Notes: generated by a model from the letters alone, not told the origin. A stretch of 64,000 nt of DNA from Bacteroidota bacterium (GCA_030682255.1 JAUXOK010000028.1:310001-374000); one strand, 5' to 3'. Shown: positions 52,018 through 62,343, counted from the stretch's first letter. Program-made: numbers and translations.

Positions 52018-54834
52018 TTAACGGCTTAAATACATGCTTTTCTTACTATATATTTCTCTAAATTCTGGGTCTTTAGTATCTTTTACAAATAAGATGGCTT
52101 CACCTGTGCTTTTCATTTCTGGACCTAATTCTCTGTTTACTTTTGGAAATTTATTGAATGAGAAAACAGGGATTTTGATAGCGTAGCCTTCTAACTTTGG
52201 TTGAATATTAAAATCTTTCAATTTATTTACACCCAACATTATTTTGGCGGCAATATTGATATAAGGTACATCGTAGGCTTTACAAATAAATGGCACAGTT
52301 CGACTAGCTCTTGGATTGGCTTCAATTACAAAAACTTCTTCGTTTTTAATCGCAAATTGAATATTTAACAACCCTCTGATATTCATCGAAAACGCAAGTT
52401 TCTTGCTGTATTCTTCCATTTTTTGTTTTACATTTTCACTTAAACTAAATGGAGGTAAAACCGCACTACTATCACCACTGTGAATACCTGCTGGCTCTAT
52501 GTGTTCCATCATGCCAATTACATGACAATCATCACCATCACAAATTACATCACATTCTGCTTCTTCGGCTCTGTCTAAAAAATGATCTATCAAAACTCTG
52601 TTACCTGGCAAATCACCCAATAAACCAATGACAGCTGCTTCTAAATCTTCATCATTGATAACAATTTTCATACCCTGTCCACCCAAAACATAACTAGGAC
52701 GAACCAATACAGGATAACCAACTTGATGGGCTATTTTAACTGCCTCGTCTGCAGTTTCTGAAACACCATATTTAGGGTAAGGAATATTCAATTCTTTTAA
52801 TAAATCACTGAACAATCCTCTGTCCTCGCTCATATCCATATCAGGAAAAGAAGTGCCAATTATTTTAACCCCTCTTTCATGCAATTTCTCTGCTAATTTC
52901 AAGGCTGTTTGACCCCCCAACTGAACAATAACTCCCTCCGGCTGCTCGTGCTCGATGATTTCCCAAAGATGTTCCCAATATACTGGCTCAAAATACAACT
53001 TATCTGCCATGTCGAAATCTGTTGAAACCGTCTCAGGATTGCAATTCACCATAATGGCTTCAAAACCTGATTCTTTGGCTGCCAACAATCCATGCACACA
53101 GCTATAGTCAAATTCAATACCTTGCCCAATTCTATTTGGACCACTTCCTAAAACAATAATTTTCCTTTTATCTGTTCTGATGCTTTCGTTTTCTGCTTCA
53201 AAGCAAGAGTAAAAATAATTGGTTGGCGAAGGAAACTCAGCAGCACAAGTATCTACCATTTTGTAGGTTCTGCGAATGCCCATAGCTTTTCTTTTTTCAT
53301 AAACTTGGTCTTCGGTACAGTTTTTTACTAAATAAGCAATTTGATAATCGCTGTAACCTTTCTTTTTTGCCGTTCTAATTAAACTTTCTGGCAGGGTTTC
53401 TAAAGTAAATTTGCGAATTTCTTTTTCGGTTTTCACCAAGTCCGCCATTTGCTCTAAATACCAACGGTCTATTCGGGTTAATTTTTGGATAGACGTAATT
53501 GGCACTCCCATTTCTAAAGCATCTTTTAAATGAAATAACCTGTCCCAACTCGGAAACTCTAAACTGTGTACAATCTCTTCTAAATTTCTAGACCCTGTAC
53601 CATCAGCGCCCAAACCATGTTTTCTAATTTCCAAAGATTGACAAGCTTTTTGCAAAGCTTCTTGAAAACTTCTGCCTATTGCCATCACTTCTCCAACAGA
53701 TTTCATTTGAAGTCCAAGCGATTTATCGGCACCTTTAAATTTATCAAAATTCCATCTTGGTATTTTAATTATCACGTAATCTATAGCTGGTTCAAAAAAG
53801 GCTGACGTAGTTTTAGTAACAGGATTATTGATTTCATCCAAATTATACCCTATGGCTAATTTAGCTGCAATTTTTGCAATGGGATAACCAGTGGCTTTAC
53901 TTGCCAAAGCAGACGAACGCGATACGCGGGGATTAATTTCGATTGCAATAATGTCTTCATTTTCTGGATTTACGGCAAACTGAACATTACATCCTCCGGC
54001 AAAATTACCGATAGAACGCATCATTTTAAATGCCATGTTTCTCATGGTTTGATAGCAAGTATCGCTCAAGGTCATTGCTGGGGCGATGGTTATGCTATCT
54101 CCAGTATGAATGCCCATTGGATCTAGGTTTTCGATGGTACAAATAACAGCGATGTCGTTTTTATTATCTCTCAACAACTCTAGCTCATATTCTTTCCATC
54201 CTAAAACAGCTTGTTCTACCAATACCTCATGGGTTGGGGAAGCTTCTAAGCCGATTCTTAATTTTTCATCTAATTCACTTTTGTTGTTTACAAATCCGCC
54301 TCCTGTTCCACCAAGGGTAAAAGAAGGCCTAATAACCAATGGATAACCTATTCTTTGGGCAATTTCTTTACCTTCCAAATATGAGTTTGCTGTGCCAGAA
54401 GTTGCCACACCAACGCCAATATCAATCATCAATTGTCTGAACAATTCTCTGTTCTCCGTTTTTTGAATAGCAGCAGTATCAACACCTATAATTCTGACAT
54501 TGTATTTTTCCCAAATGCCCAAATCTTCTGCTTCTATGCAAAGATTTAAAGCTGTTTGTCCGCCCATTGTAGGCAACACCGCATCAATTTGACGTTCTTG
54601 TAAAATCTTTTCTATACTTTGACAAGTAAGGGGCCATAAATAAATATGGTCTGCTGTAACTTTATCTGTCATAATTGTAGCAGGATTACTATTGATTAAA
54701 GAAACCTCTATACCCTCCTCTCTAAGTGAACGAGAAGCTTGACTTCCTGCATAATCAAACTCGCAAGCTTGACCAATGATGATGGGACCACTACCGATAA
54801 TTAAAACTGATTTTATGGAATTGTCTTTAGGCAT
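52018..54834 (-). CDS. carB: Carbamoyl-phosphate synthase large subunit
   Basis: CarB makes carbamoyl phosphate for arginine and pyrimidine synthesis. Two ATP-grasp halves are present: the first starts VLIIGSGPIIIGQACEFDYA, with SFTLGGTGGGFV; the second starts VLGSGPNRIGQGIEFDYSCV, with SYVLGGQGM. The protein ends about 938 residues in, soon after the second half (STGEAILFV... SKKSMYLSR). It therefore lacks the C-terminal MGS-like allosteric domain of the 1073-residue E. coli enzyme, apparently usual in Bacteroidota. No carA is adjacent. Confidence 0.95.
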   Translation of the reverse strand: MPKDNSIKSVLIIGSGPIIIGQACEFDYAGSQASRSLREEGIEVSLINSNPATIMTDKVTADHIYLWPLTCQSIEKILQERQIDAVLPTMGGQTALNLCIEAEDLGIWEKYNVRIIGVDTAAIQKTENRELFRQLMIDIGVGVATSGTANSYLEGKEIAQRIGYPLVIRPSFTLGGTGGGFVNNKSELDEKLRIGLEASPTHEVLVEQAVLGWKEYELELLRDNKNDIAVICTIENLDPMGIHTGDSITIAPAMTLSDTCYQTMRNMAFKMMRSIGNFAGGCNVQFAVNPENEDIIAIEINPRVSRSSALASKATGYPIAKIAAKLAIGYNLDEINNPVTKTTSAFFEPAIDYVIIKIPRWNFDKFKGADKSLGLQMKSVGEVMAIGRSFQEALQKACQSLEIRKHGLGADGTGSRNLEEIVHSLEFPSWDRLFHLKDALEMGVPITSIQKLTRIDRWYLEQMADLVKTEKEIRKFTLETLPESLIRTAKKKGYSDYQIAYLVKNCTEDQVYEKRKAMGIRRTYKMVDTCAAEFPSPTNYFYSCFEAENESIRTDKRKIIVLGSGPNRIGQGIEFDYSCVHGLLAAKESGFEAIMVNCNPETVSTDFDMADKLYFEPVYWEHLWEIIEHEQPEGVIVQLGGQTALKLAEKLHERGVKIIGTSFPDMDMSEDRGLFSDLLKELNIPYPKYGVSETADEAVKIAHQVGYPVLVRPSYVLGGQGMKIVINDEDLEAAVIGLLGDLPGNRVLIDHFLDRAEEAECDVICDGDDCHVIGMMEHIEPAGIHSGDSSAVLPPFSLSENVKQKMEEYSKKLAFSMNIRGLLNIQFAIKNEEVFVIEANPRASRTVPFICKAYDVPYINIAAKIMLGVNKLKDFNIQPKLEGYAIKIPVFSFNKFPKVNRELGPEMKSTGEAILFVKDTKDPEFREIYSKKSMYLSR

Positions 54835-54854
54835 ATCTGATATTTAAAATTTGG

Positions 54855-54862
54855 CAAAATTA
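54855..54862 (-). promoter_or_regulatory. -7 box TAATTTTG of carB
   Basis: An exact TAnnTTTG match 20 nt before the start at 54834. Confidence 0.5.
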
Positions 54863-55047
54863 AGATAAATAAAACCTATTAAAAAACTTTGTTGACAATT
54901 AGGGGAGAAAGTATTATTGTTATAAAAACAACACTTTATTCATCACTAATTTATTCGTAAAACTAATTAAAATTTGTAGATAAATTAACATAATTCTTGA
55001 AATTACCCTGTTAATATTTCTTAAATTATAAATAAAACAATTTGTTA

Positions 55048-56031
55048 CTAAAGTTTATGCTTTTTGTTAGACAAAATATTCTCTTGATCCCAAGTTAGAT
55101 ATTCTATAAATTCAGATTGTCGTTTTTCACAGGATTGGATATGGCAAATATTACATTGCTCAAAAACACAACCATCTATATGAACAAAAAACTCAACTCT
55201 TTGATTAAAATGTTTACTTACAACATCTGTTAAAGTATCTAAAATTGCATGTGCTTCATTAACATTGATATAAAAAGGCACTGTTAGATGACAATCAATA
55301 TGATAAAATCCAGCATAATTGATAACACGCATATTATGAATATCTATCCAATGTGTTTGTCTTTCCTTATTTAAAAGTAAAATAATTTCGTTGATTATCT
55401 CTTTATCTGACTCATCCATAATTCCAGAAAAAGATTTTTTCAATATTTTAAATCCAGTATAAATAATTATGAAAGCAAAAATTATTGCAGCCACACTATC
55501 TAACCATAAGTAATCTGTAATTAAAATTAATGCAATACCTATTAACAATCCAAGTGTTGAATAAGTATCAGATTTAAGATGGGATCCACTAGCCAATAAT
55601 ATTGGCGAATTTTGAGACTTCCCTTTGTTAACACACCAAACACCCAAAACATAGTTGACTGCACCTGCAAAAGCAACTAAAATTAACCCATAATCTAAAC
55701 TATGAAGTTGCTTAGGATGGTACAAATGCCATACAGCTTCAAATATTATGATACTTCCTGCTAAAACGATTAATATACCCTCTATGGCAGAAGATATAAA
55801 TTCGATTTTCCCATGCCCATATGGATGTTCTTTATCTTTTGGTTTGGCAGAAAGGATTAATGAATACAATCCAATAACACTTGCTACTACATTTACCGTA
55901 CTTTCCAATGCATCAGTTAAAATAGCGACAGAACTCGTAATATACCAAGCAAACATTTTCACAAGAAAAAGAATAATTGAAAAAACAACTATGACTCGTT
56001 GAACCTTAATATTACTGTTTAGCAATGCCAT
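55048..56031 (-). CDS. Cation diffusion facilitator (CDF) metal efflux transporter
   Basis: A 327-residue inner-membrane antiporter exporting Zn2+, Co2+, Fe2+ or similar. Metal-site residues lie in ILTDALES (helix 2) and SHLKSDTYSTLG (helix 5). The cytoplasmic loop HPYGHGKIEF is typical. The C-terminal cytoplasmic domain ends with a cysteine- and histidine-bearing tail (VFEQCNICHIQSCEKRQ) that may bind metal. Metal specificity is unknown. Confidence 0.88.
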   Translation of the reverse strand: MALLNSNIKVQRVIVVFSIILFLVKMFAWYITSSVAILTDALESTVNVVASVIGLYSLILSAKPKDKEHPYGHGKIEFISSAIEGILIVLAGSIIIFEAVWHLYHPKQLHSLDYGLILVAFAGAVNYVLGVWCVNKGKSQNSPILLASGSHLKSDTYSTLGLLIGIALILITDYLWLDSVAAIIFAFIIIYTGFKILKKSFSGIMDESDKEIINEIILLLNKERQTHWIDIHNMRVINYAGFYHIDCHLTVPFYINVNEAHAILDTLTDVVSKHFNQRVEFFVHIDGCVFEQCNICHIQSCEKRQSEFIEYLTWDQENILSNKKHKL

Positions 56032-56285
56032 GAATAGGTTTCAAAGTTGAAAAAAAAAATCGACATTTATTACTTTAAAAATAAATAGTTTATGTATTAC
56101 TATTTTTCAAATCTTGCTTACTTATTCTATACATTTATGTTAAGTTGCCTTCGCAAGTCCAATAAAAATTATTTTGTTTTTTAATATAACACCAACAATA
56201 GTTAATATTTCATTTATAAAAAGCTATTTCGGATGAATCGCTAAAATCAAAAAACACAATCAATGATCAAAAGATCTAAAATCAA

Positions 56286-56927
56286 TTAAGATATAGAACG
56301 TAATTTGAAATTAATAGGATCCCAAATAAATTTAAATTCCTTTTGAGGAATATTGTCTGCATTTACAAAAACAGTAAAAATATATTCCTCAGTAGCACGA
56401 AGAAAGATAGTTTGAGTGTTTGCTACACGGTAGTTTTTTACCCCTCTTTCAGAATGAAGTTCTAACAATTGTTTTTGTGGATGATAAATGATAAATTTCT
56501 GAATACGAGAACTTTGATTTGGAATGTTGATAAAGGGATTTGTTTTGTGATATGGGTTATTAGTCCAAGGAAGTAAACCTTGAAAAGGCAATTCCTCTGA
56601 TGCCAAACTAGGTGTAGCTTCATTTATCGGATGAAATATTATTTTATTGTGTTTTTCTTGTATAAGAATGTGGATATAAGCATTGAAAAGTTTGATATTA
56701 CTAAAATTTTTCAACTTCAAATCAAATGCGATTCCTTCAGAAAATTTTTCTTCTGGTAAAGCAATAAGATGAATTTTACGAGTTATCATTTTTTTCATCA
56801 TTCGCTTATAAATATACCAAAACAGTAATAAAATCAGAATAAAATCAACTAACAATAGCAGTTGATGATAAAGCTCTAAGTCTGAAAGAAAATTAAACTG
56901 AAGAAAAATTAGTTTATTTGTGTTCAT
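56286..56927 (-). CDS. Membrane-anchored protein with Ig-like domain, unknown function
   Basis: The 213-residue product has one membrane helix (about residues 18-40, LLLLVDFILILLLFWYIY) and then a soluble beta-rich domain with LPWTNNP near the middle. Layout and local pattern resemble the upstream-lying protein at 56990 (helix, Ig-like domain, LKWTN), suggesting distant paralogues. It ends in KFIWDPIN. No family recognised. Confidence 0.55.
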   Translation of the reverse strand: MNTNKLIFLQFNFLSDLELYHQLLLLVDFILILLLFWYIYKRMMKKMITRKIHLIALPEEKFSEGIAFDLKLKNFSNIKLFNAYIHILIQEKHNKIIFHPINEATPSLASEELPFQGLLPWTNNPYHKTNPFINIPNQSSRIQKFIIYHPQKQLLELHSERGVKNYRVANTQTIFLRATEEYIFTVFVNADNIPQKEFKFIWDPINFKLRSIS

Positions 56928-56947
56928 AAATTATAAGATTTTTTATA

Positions 56948-56955
56948 CAAATTTA
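56948..56955 (-). promoter_or_regulatory. -7 box TAAATTTG for the gene at 56286
   Basis: An exact TAnnTTTG match 20 nt before the start at 56927. Confidence 0.5.
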
Positions 56956-56989
56956 CGTAATTGTTAAAAAATAATTGTACATTTTAAAA

Positions 56990-57670
56990 CTATAAAGTTG
57001 CATGATTAATTGGTTTTATTTTATGGGGTTTATAGGGTCCATTATACAATGATTTTTCTTTACCATTCCAATGTAAATCTATAAAAACTTGATTGAAATT
57101 TTCAGTATTAAGATAAATTCTAAAATTGAGATTGTAATCTGGATTAAGCAACACTTTTATATTTTCATTCATTGAATTTTTACGAACTACAAGGTCAGAC
57201 TCCACTTCAAGTATATTTTCGATATAATTATATCTTATAAATTGGGCTGAATATATTTGCCCAGGCATTAAATCCAAATATTTTGTTTCAGCGATTTCAG
57301 AATTTGTCCATTTTAATTTACCAAGGTGAGGAAAATTTTCAGAATCATAAAGAAGAGAAAGATTATTATAATACTTTCTACTATAGCTAAATTCTTTGCT
57401 ATCAATCCTAACATGCGCATATGAATTTTTCATAATTTTAGATGAATGATTCGAAATCATGATATTATAAATTCTACCTTCATTTTGATGATTTTCTGGA
57501 TTTATTTCTAAAGTGACTTTATTATTCGCATACCATTGACGTAAATAATGTCTAACAATTGGAAACACAACAATAGTAAACATTGGAATATACAACCAAA
57601 TAAATGCAGCATTTTGAAGTGGGTTTTTAAATATTAAAGCATGAAAAAAAAATAAATTTAAAATACACAT
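56990..57670 (-). CDS. Membrane-anchored protein with Ig-like domain, unknown function
   Basis: From the ATG at 57670 the product has 226 residues, starting MCILNLFFFHALIF with two short hydrophobic segments. A beta-rich domain follows (KVTLEINPENHQNEGRIYNI, ISNHSSKIMKNSYAHVRI). The frame is open upstream to a TTG at 57724, but a -7 box at 57687-57694 lies inside that stretch, so the later start is preferred. Structure resembles the protein at 56286. Confidence 0.55.
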   Translation of the reverse strand: MCILNLFFFHALIFKNPLQNAAFIWLYIPMFTIVVFPIVRHYLRQWYANNKVTLEINPENHQNEGRIYNIMISNHSSKIMKNSYAHVRIDSKEFSYSRKYYNNLSLLYDSENFPHLGKLKWTNSEIAETKYLDLMPGQIYSAQFIRYNYIENILEVESDLVVRKNSMNENIKVLLNPDYNLNFRIYLNTENFNQVFIDLHWNGKEKSLYNGPYKPHKIKPINHATL

Positions 57671-57686
57671 AGTAAAAGTTTGCTTG

Positions 57687-57694
57687 CAAATATA
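57687..57694 (-). promoter_or_regulatory. -7 box TATATTTG for the gene at 56990
   Basis: An exact TAnnTTTG match on the minus strand, 16 nt before the ATG at 57670; it argues against the upstream TTG and ATG starts. Confidence 0.55.
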
Positions 57695-57838
57695 ACACAT
57701 ATTAATAATTTGATTTTCAGACAAATACCTCTATTAATTAAAAAAATTATTATTTTAACATTTTCAAAATATTCAATCGACTAAAAATGAGATGATAAGA
57801 CTCAAAAGTTAGTATTTTAATACTATGTTGATAAATTT

Positions 57839-57871
57839 TTTTACACAAAACAAGGTCTATTTTACACAAAA
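57839..57871. repeat. Direct repeat pair, 21-bp period
   Basis: TTTTACACAAAA occurs at 57839-57850 and 57860-57871, two helical turns apart. The pair lies in the 347-nt gap between the divergent genes at 57670 and 58018, which otherwise shows no feature. It could be a regulator binding site for the copper-protein gene. Confidence 0.45.
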
Positions 57872-58017
57872 TAAAAAAGCAACAGTCATAACAATTTGAA
57901 AATAAACAAATTACATAAATTAAAAAAATTATTATGTAATACTTAAAAATATATTGGTAACGAGATTTACAACTTAATAATTCAATATAAAAATTTAAAC
58001 CATTAATTTAAAAAAGC

Positions 58018-58368
58018 ATGACAAAAACACACAAATCAATAGAACTTTGCATCAAATGTTTACTAAGTTGCGAAAAATGTATTACACATTGCATTAGTGC
58101 CGAAAACTTTAATTGCATTCAATTATGCAGAGATTGTGCAGATTTATGTGCACTTTGTATTCGCATGGAAGCTCGTAATTCTAATTACACTAAAAAATTA
58201 ATGGCATTATGTGTAGAGGTATGCAAGGTGTGTTCTGTAGAATGCAACAAAAACTTAGCCCATCATCCCACATGTATGGATTGCTCTGTTGCATGTTTAA
58301 AATGTGCTGAGGCTTGCGAAGAATTCATCCTTGATCAAGCTACAAATTCAATTTCATCTATCGCTTAA
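58018..58368 (+). CDS. Four-helix-bundle copper-binding protein (Csp/DUF326 family)
   Basis: A cytoplasmic (no signal peptide) 116-residue protein very rich in cysteine: CIKCLLSCEKCITHC, CRDCADLCALC, LCVEVCKVCSVEC and CMDCSVACLKCAEAC. The CxxCxxxC spacing along helices is that of the copper-storage protein family, where the Cys line the bundle core and hold many Cu(I) ions. Metal binding is inferred from the family. The last 11 nt overlap the convergent gene. Confidence 0.85.
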   Translation: MTKTHKSIELCIKCLLSCEKCITHCISAENFNCIQLCRDCADLCALCIRMEARNSNYTKKLMALCVEVCKVCSVECNKNLAHHPTCMDCSVACLKCAEACEEFILDQATNSISSIA

Positions 58369-59803
58369 TTCCTTTTTTGAATATAAAAATATCGTATTGT
58401 TGAGGATTTTCTTCAGGTTTTTCAAATCCTTCGATATAATGCAGTAAGATGTAATCAGGATTATTTTGCAGCCATTCTAAAGGCATATTACCTTCTCTTA
58501 CCGCTGAAAAACCGTCCCATATTATAATTACGCCATCTTCTGCCCAATCGTTAGTTTTATCTATCGACCAAACATAATATGAATTATGGATATCAAACGG
58601 ATCTTTATTAAAGTGAACATTAAAATAAGGCGACTGATGTATGATGGTTTTATTCAATAGATTATTTTGTTTCAACCACTCTCCTGCTTTGATAAAATTT
58701 ATTTGAGATTTATCCGGCTTTACTGTGGCTTCATTAAACCGATGTGGTTTTGCATAACCAGTTTCCTTGTATGCTATAAAAATCACCAAAAGTACAACGC
58801 TAAAACAGACTATTTCTTGAGTTATAGTTTTGAATTTTTTAGTCAATTCTAAGATTGGATACAAAGCAACTAAAACCATAACAGGTGCTATAACAGCCAT
58901 TACTCTAGTTAAGCCATGCGAACCTAGAATACCCCAGTAAAAAATCAGGGTATGCGCCATGAAATAAAGCCAAAATATGAGCACAGACAAAAAGAAAACA
59001 TCACTTACAACTCGTTTTTTTATCCAATTATAACCCAATAAAACATGTCCTAAAATAAATAAAACAATCAAGGGTAATCCAAAAAGATTTCTAGATTGAT
59101 TAAAAAAGTGATTGAAGCTGCCGTTCCCTGGGTCGAAAGTACCATGCATTTCATGTTTTAAATATGGATTTTCAGTAATTATCCAAAAAGGCTTACCTGT
59201 AATCACAAAACCTACAATATTCATAATGAAACTTCCAACGAAAAGCCATAATAGACTTTTATATTCTTTCTTAAACAATATCAATAAAAAAATTGCTCCA
59301 AGAATTACAAAACCCTCTGTTCTAACATATGGCAAGAAAGAAGCAATAATAAGAGCCCAATTTAATTGTTTGTTCATCCAAAAATATAAAATTAAAGATA
59401 AAATCAATATATTAAGTGGTTCTGTTAATCCCGAAATTATGTTTTGGAATAAAATAGGCACAAAAATTAACATAGGTATCACAGCCCAAGTATTCATATA
59501 CCCTGTCTTCTTTAACCCAAAAGCTAGTAATAAACCACTGAATAAAACACAAGCAATATTAAACCATATTAAGGCATTAAATCCAAGTTGAGTAATTAAT
59601 ACGGTTAACCAAGTAAAAACAGGTTTATTCCATTGATCAATTAATAATTCAGGATGATTAAAAGCCGATTTAGAAATCAAATAATGATTCCAAGAATCTA
59701 AACCTCCTTCAACACCTTCACTTTGAAGAAAGAGAAATAAAAGTAATATGTAACAAATTATAAAGCTAAACCCAATAAACCAATAGCTTCTAATTACATT
59801 CAT
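58358..59803 (-). CDS. GT-C-like multi-pass membrane protein
   Basis: A 481-residue protein with about ten membrane helices and a C-terminal extracytoplasmic part of about 120 residues. The first loop after helix 1 carries acidic and aromatic residues (VEGGLDSWNHYLIS), as in GT-C glycosyltransferases such as ArnT- or PMT-like enzymes. A helix-rich core and a periplasmic tail fit this type. The donor and acceptor are unknown. It lies 4 nt after the gene at 59808. Confidence 0.6.
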   Translation of the reverse strand: MNVIRSYWFIGFSFIICYILLLFLFLQSEGVEGGLDSWNHYLISKSAFNHPELLIDQWNKPVFTWLTVLITQLGFNALIWFNIACVLFSGLLLAFGLKKTGYMNTWAVIPMLIFVPILFQNIISGLTEPLNILILSLILYFWMNKQLNWALIIASFLPYVRTEGFVILGAIFLLILFKKEYKSLLWLFVGSFIMNIVGFVITGKPFWIITENPYLKHEMHGTFDPGNGSFNHFFNQSRNLFGLPLIVLFILGHVLLGYNWIKKRVVSDVFFLSVLIFWLYFMAHTLIFYWGILGSHGLTRVMAVIAPVMVLVALYPILELTKKFKTITQEIVCFSVVLLVIFIAYKETGYAKPHRFNEATVKPDKSQINFIKAGEWLKQNNLLNKTIIHQSPYFNVHFNKDPFDIHNSYYVWSIDKTNDWAEDGVIIIWDGFSAVREGNMPLEWLQNNPDYILLHYIEGFEKPEENPQQYDIFIFKKGIKR

Positions 59804-59807
59804 TTAT

Positions 59808-60743
59808 TTAAAATACGATTAATCGAATATGAATATCTAACCCTTGTTTTTCTTTGTTGATAAAAACGGTATGAGATGTTGTGTATGTCATCAAGCGCTT
59901 ATTGATAATGCCCCACTGCATTTCGTATGTATCCATAATATAAATTTCAGGACCTACTGTATTGGCATCAATCATGGTAGATTTGTTTTTATCGTTAATA
60001 TAATGATAAAAATCTTCTTGTAGTTTATCATTATCATCCGTATTTGTAAAAACTTTACCTTTAAAAACCATCGAATTTTTGAATCCTGGAAGTTTATTCA
60101 ATACAAAAGAACAAGATTTTTCAATTGGACTTCCTCCAAAAGGATTTACAACCTCTTTGGCAACATTGTATGATACACCTTCAGTATATGTTTTACCAAA
60201 GAATGCCAGCATTTCAATTACTTTTGGTATTACTGCTTTTTCAACAATTTCTTGATTGTGATATTGAATATAAAAATATTTGAGTGTATTAGAATCTATT
60301 TTTTTTTGGGCATAATCCACTTTGAGATTATCTATCATCAATGCTGCGAAAAACTCCCAATTTATTAATTCAATAAATTCACCTTTGGGGTCTAGTGAAA
60401 TTAAGTAAGGTTGCGTTTTAAACAAATCGTGTTGATTAATTTCATCATATAAACCTTGTCCATTTTTGTAATAATCAGCATATTTAAACTCTAAAACAGT
60501 ATTGGAATCATTGATGTCTTTTACTTTAAACAACATGTAAGTTGTATCATACATCAAAAAACTATAATGACCATTAAGATTTTGTCTAAATCTTGTTTCG
60601 ACAAATTGATAAGCCAAAACTTCATTCTTTTTAAAACTAGGGAAAAAATCAATTGTCTGCTTATCTGTATTATCCTGTCCTGATAAGATATTCGAAATAA
60701 ACAATAAAATTACATTTAAAATTGTTTTCCTTGATGTATTCAT
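59808..60743 (-). CDS. Exported protein of unknown function
   Basis: The 311-residue product starts with a signal peptide (ILNVILLFISNILSG). The mature part is a single domain of alternating strands with no recognised motif (LAYQFVETRFRQ, VLEFKYADYYKNG, ISLDPKGEFIELINW). It lies 15 nt downstream of prfC and 4 nt upstream of the GT-C gene, so the three are probably in one transcript. Family not recognised. Confidence 0.6.
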   Translation of the reverse strand: MNTSRKTILNVILLFISNILSGQDNTDKQTIDFFPSFKKNEVLAYQFVETRFRQNLNGHYSFLMYDTTYMLFKVKDINDSNTVLEFKYADYYKNGQGLYDEINQHDLFKTQPYLISLDPKGEFIELINWEFFAALMIDNLKVDYAQKKIDSNTLKYFYIQYHNQEIVEKAVIPKVIEMLAFFGKTYTEGVSYNVAKEVVNPFGGSPIEKSCSFVLNKLPGFKNSMVFKGKVFTNTDDNDKLQEDFYHYINDKNKSTMIDANTVGPEIYIMDTYEMQWGIINKRLMTYTTSHTVFINKEKQGLDIHIRLIVF

Positions 60744-60758
60744 AAGATATTAATTAGA

Positions 60759-62339
60759 CTATATTTTGAAGTCAGAGGTTGTATGAAAAATAATTTTTGG
60801 ATTTTGCTCAATGGCGGAGTTCAATATCCATGCCGTTTCTGCTAAGAAAACTAAATTACCATCTTTATCACTTACAATATTTTTGTGTCGATATTTAATA
60901 AAATCATCAATTACAGCTTTATCTCCTGTCATCCAACAAGCCTTGTGGAAGTTTCTTGGCTCAAATCTACATTTAGCGTTGTATTCATTTTCTAATCTAT
61001 ATTGAATAACCTCAAATTGAAGTTCGCCAACAGTTCCAATAAACTTTCTATTTCCAGGATCTTGTCTAAATAATTGCGCTACACCTTCATCAGTTAATTG
61101 TTCAATTCCTTTTTCTAATTGCTTAGATTTCATAGGGTCTAAATTAATAAGTTCCTTGAAAATTTCGGGAGAAAAACTTGGCACCCCTTTATACATAAAA
61201 TCTTCTCCCTCTGTTAAAGTATCACCAATTTTAAAATTACCTGTGTCATACAATCCCACAACATCTCCAGCATACGCATCTTCTAGTAATGCTTTACTAT
61301 CAGCCATAAATGTAAAAGGACTAGCAAACTTCATGTTTTTATCTAATCGAACATGATGAAAGAATTTATTTCTCTCAAATTTTCCTGAACAGACCCTTAA
61401 AAAAGCAATTCTATCGCGATGTCTTGGGTCTAAATTAGCATGAATTTTAAAAATAAAACCAGTAAATTTATTCTCTTCAGGCGATACAATTCTATCGCTA
61501 CTTTGTCTAGCTTGAGGAAATGGTGCAATCTCTAAAAATTTCTCCAACAATTCTTTAACACCAAAATTATTCAATGCACTTCCAAAAAATACAGGTGCTA
61601 AGTCACCATTTAAATATTCATTCACATCAAATTCACCATAAACACCATTAATCAAATCAACATCTTGCCTCAAACTTACTGCATCTTTTTCTAATAATTG
61701 ATCCAAAAGCGGGTCATTTAAATCATTGATAACTACAACATCTTGAGAAATTTTAGTTTTATTTGCCTCAAAAAAATTGATACTTTGGTCATATAATTTA
61801 TAAACACCTTTAAAATCTCTACCACCATTGATTGGCCAACTCATGGGCCTTACACGAATACCTAATTTTTGTTCTAATTCATCTAACAAATCAAAAGGAT
61901 CGCGACCATCTCTATCAACTTTATTTATAAAAACGATAACAGGCGTTTTTCTCATGCGACAAACTTCCATGAGTTTTTCTGTTTGCTCTTCTACGCCTTT
62001 AACACAATCAATTACTAAAATAACACTATCGACAGCTGTCAAAGTTCGATAAGTATCCTCTGCAAAATCTTTGTGACCTGGGGTATCTAAAATATTAACC
62101 AATTTGCCATTATACTCAAAAGTCATTACAGAAGTGGCGACAGAGATACCTCTTTGTTTTTCTATTTCCATAAAATCACTGGTTGCAGTTTTTTTGATTT
62201 TATTGGATTTAACCGCACCTGCTGTTTGAATAGCACCACCAAACAACAGGAATTTTTCTGTTAATGTAGTTTTACCAGCATCAGGATGGCTTATGATGGC
62301 AAATGTTTTACGTTTATGAATTTCTTCTGATAATGTCAC
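60759..62339 (-). CDS. prfC: Peptide chain release factor 3
   Basis: This GTPase recycles RF1/RF2 from terminating ribosomes. The G motifs are [19 protein letters not shown] and [11 protein letters not shown], and [10 protein letters not shown] and the C-terminal RF3 domain ([17 protein letters not shown]) follow. From GTG at 62339 the protein starts [15 protein letters not shown], as RF3 normally does. An ATG 20 codons upstream (62399) would add a non-homologous tail and lies upstream of the -7 box. The GTG is exactly 4 nt after that box. Confidence 0.93.
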   Translation of the reverse strand: MTLSEEIHKRKTFAIISHPDAGKTTLTEKFLLFGGAIQTAGAVKSNKIKKTATSDFMEIEKQRGISVATSVMTFEYNGKLVNILDTPGHKDFAEDTYRTLTAVDSVILVIDCVKGVEEQTEKLMEVCRMRKTPVIVFINKVDRDGRDPFDLLDELEQKLGIRVRPMSWPINGGRDFKGVYKLYDQSINFFEANKTKISQDVVVINDLNDPLLDQLLEKDAVSLRQDVDLINGVYGEFDVNEYLNGDLAPVFFGSALNNFGVKELLEKFLEIAPFPQARQSSDRIVSPEENKFTGFIFKIHANLDPRHRDRIAFLRVCSGKFERNKFFHHVRLDKNMKFASPFTFMADSKALLEDAYAGDVVGLYDTGNFKIGDTLTEGEDFMYKGVPSFSPEIFKELINLDPMKSKQLEKGIEQLTDEGVAQLFRQDPGNRKFIGTVGELQFEVIQYRLENEYNAKCRFEPRNFHKACWMTGDKAVIDDFIKYRHKNIVSDKDGNLVFLAETAWILNSAIEQNPKIIFHTTSDFKI

Positions 62340-62343
62340 ATTG

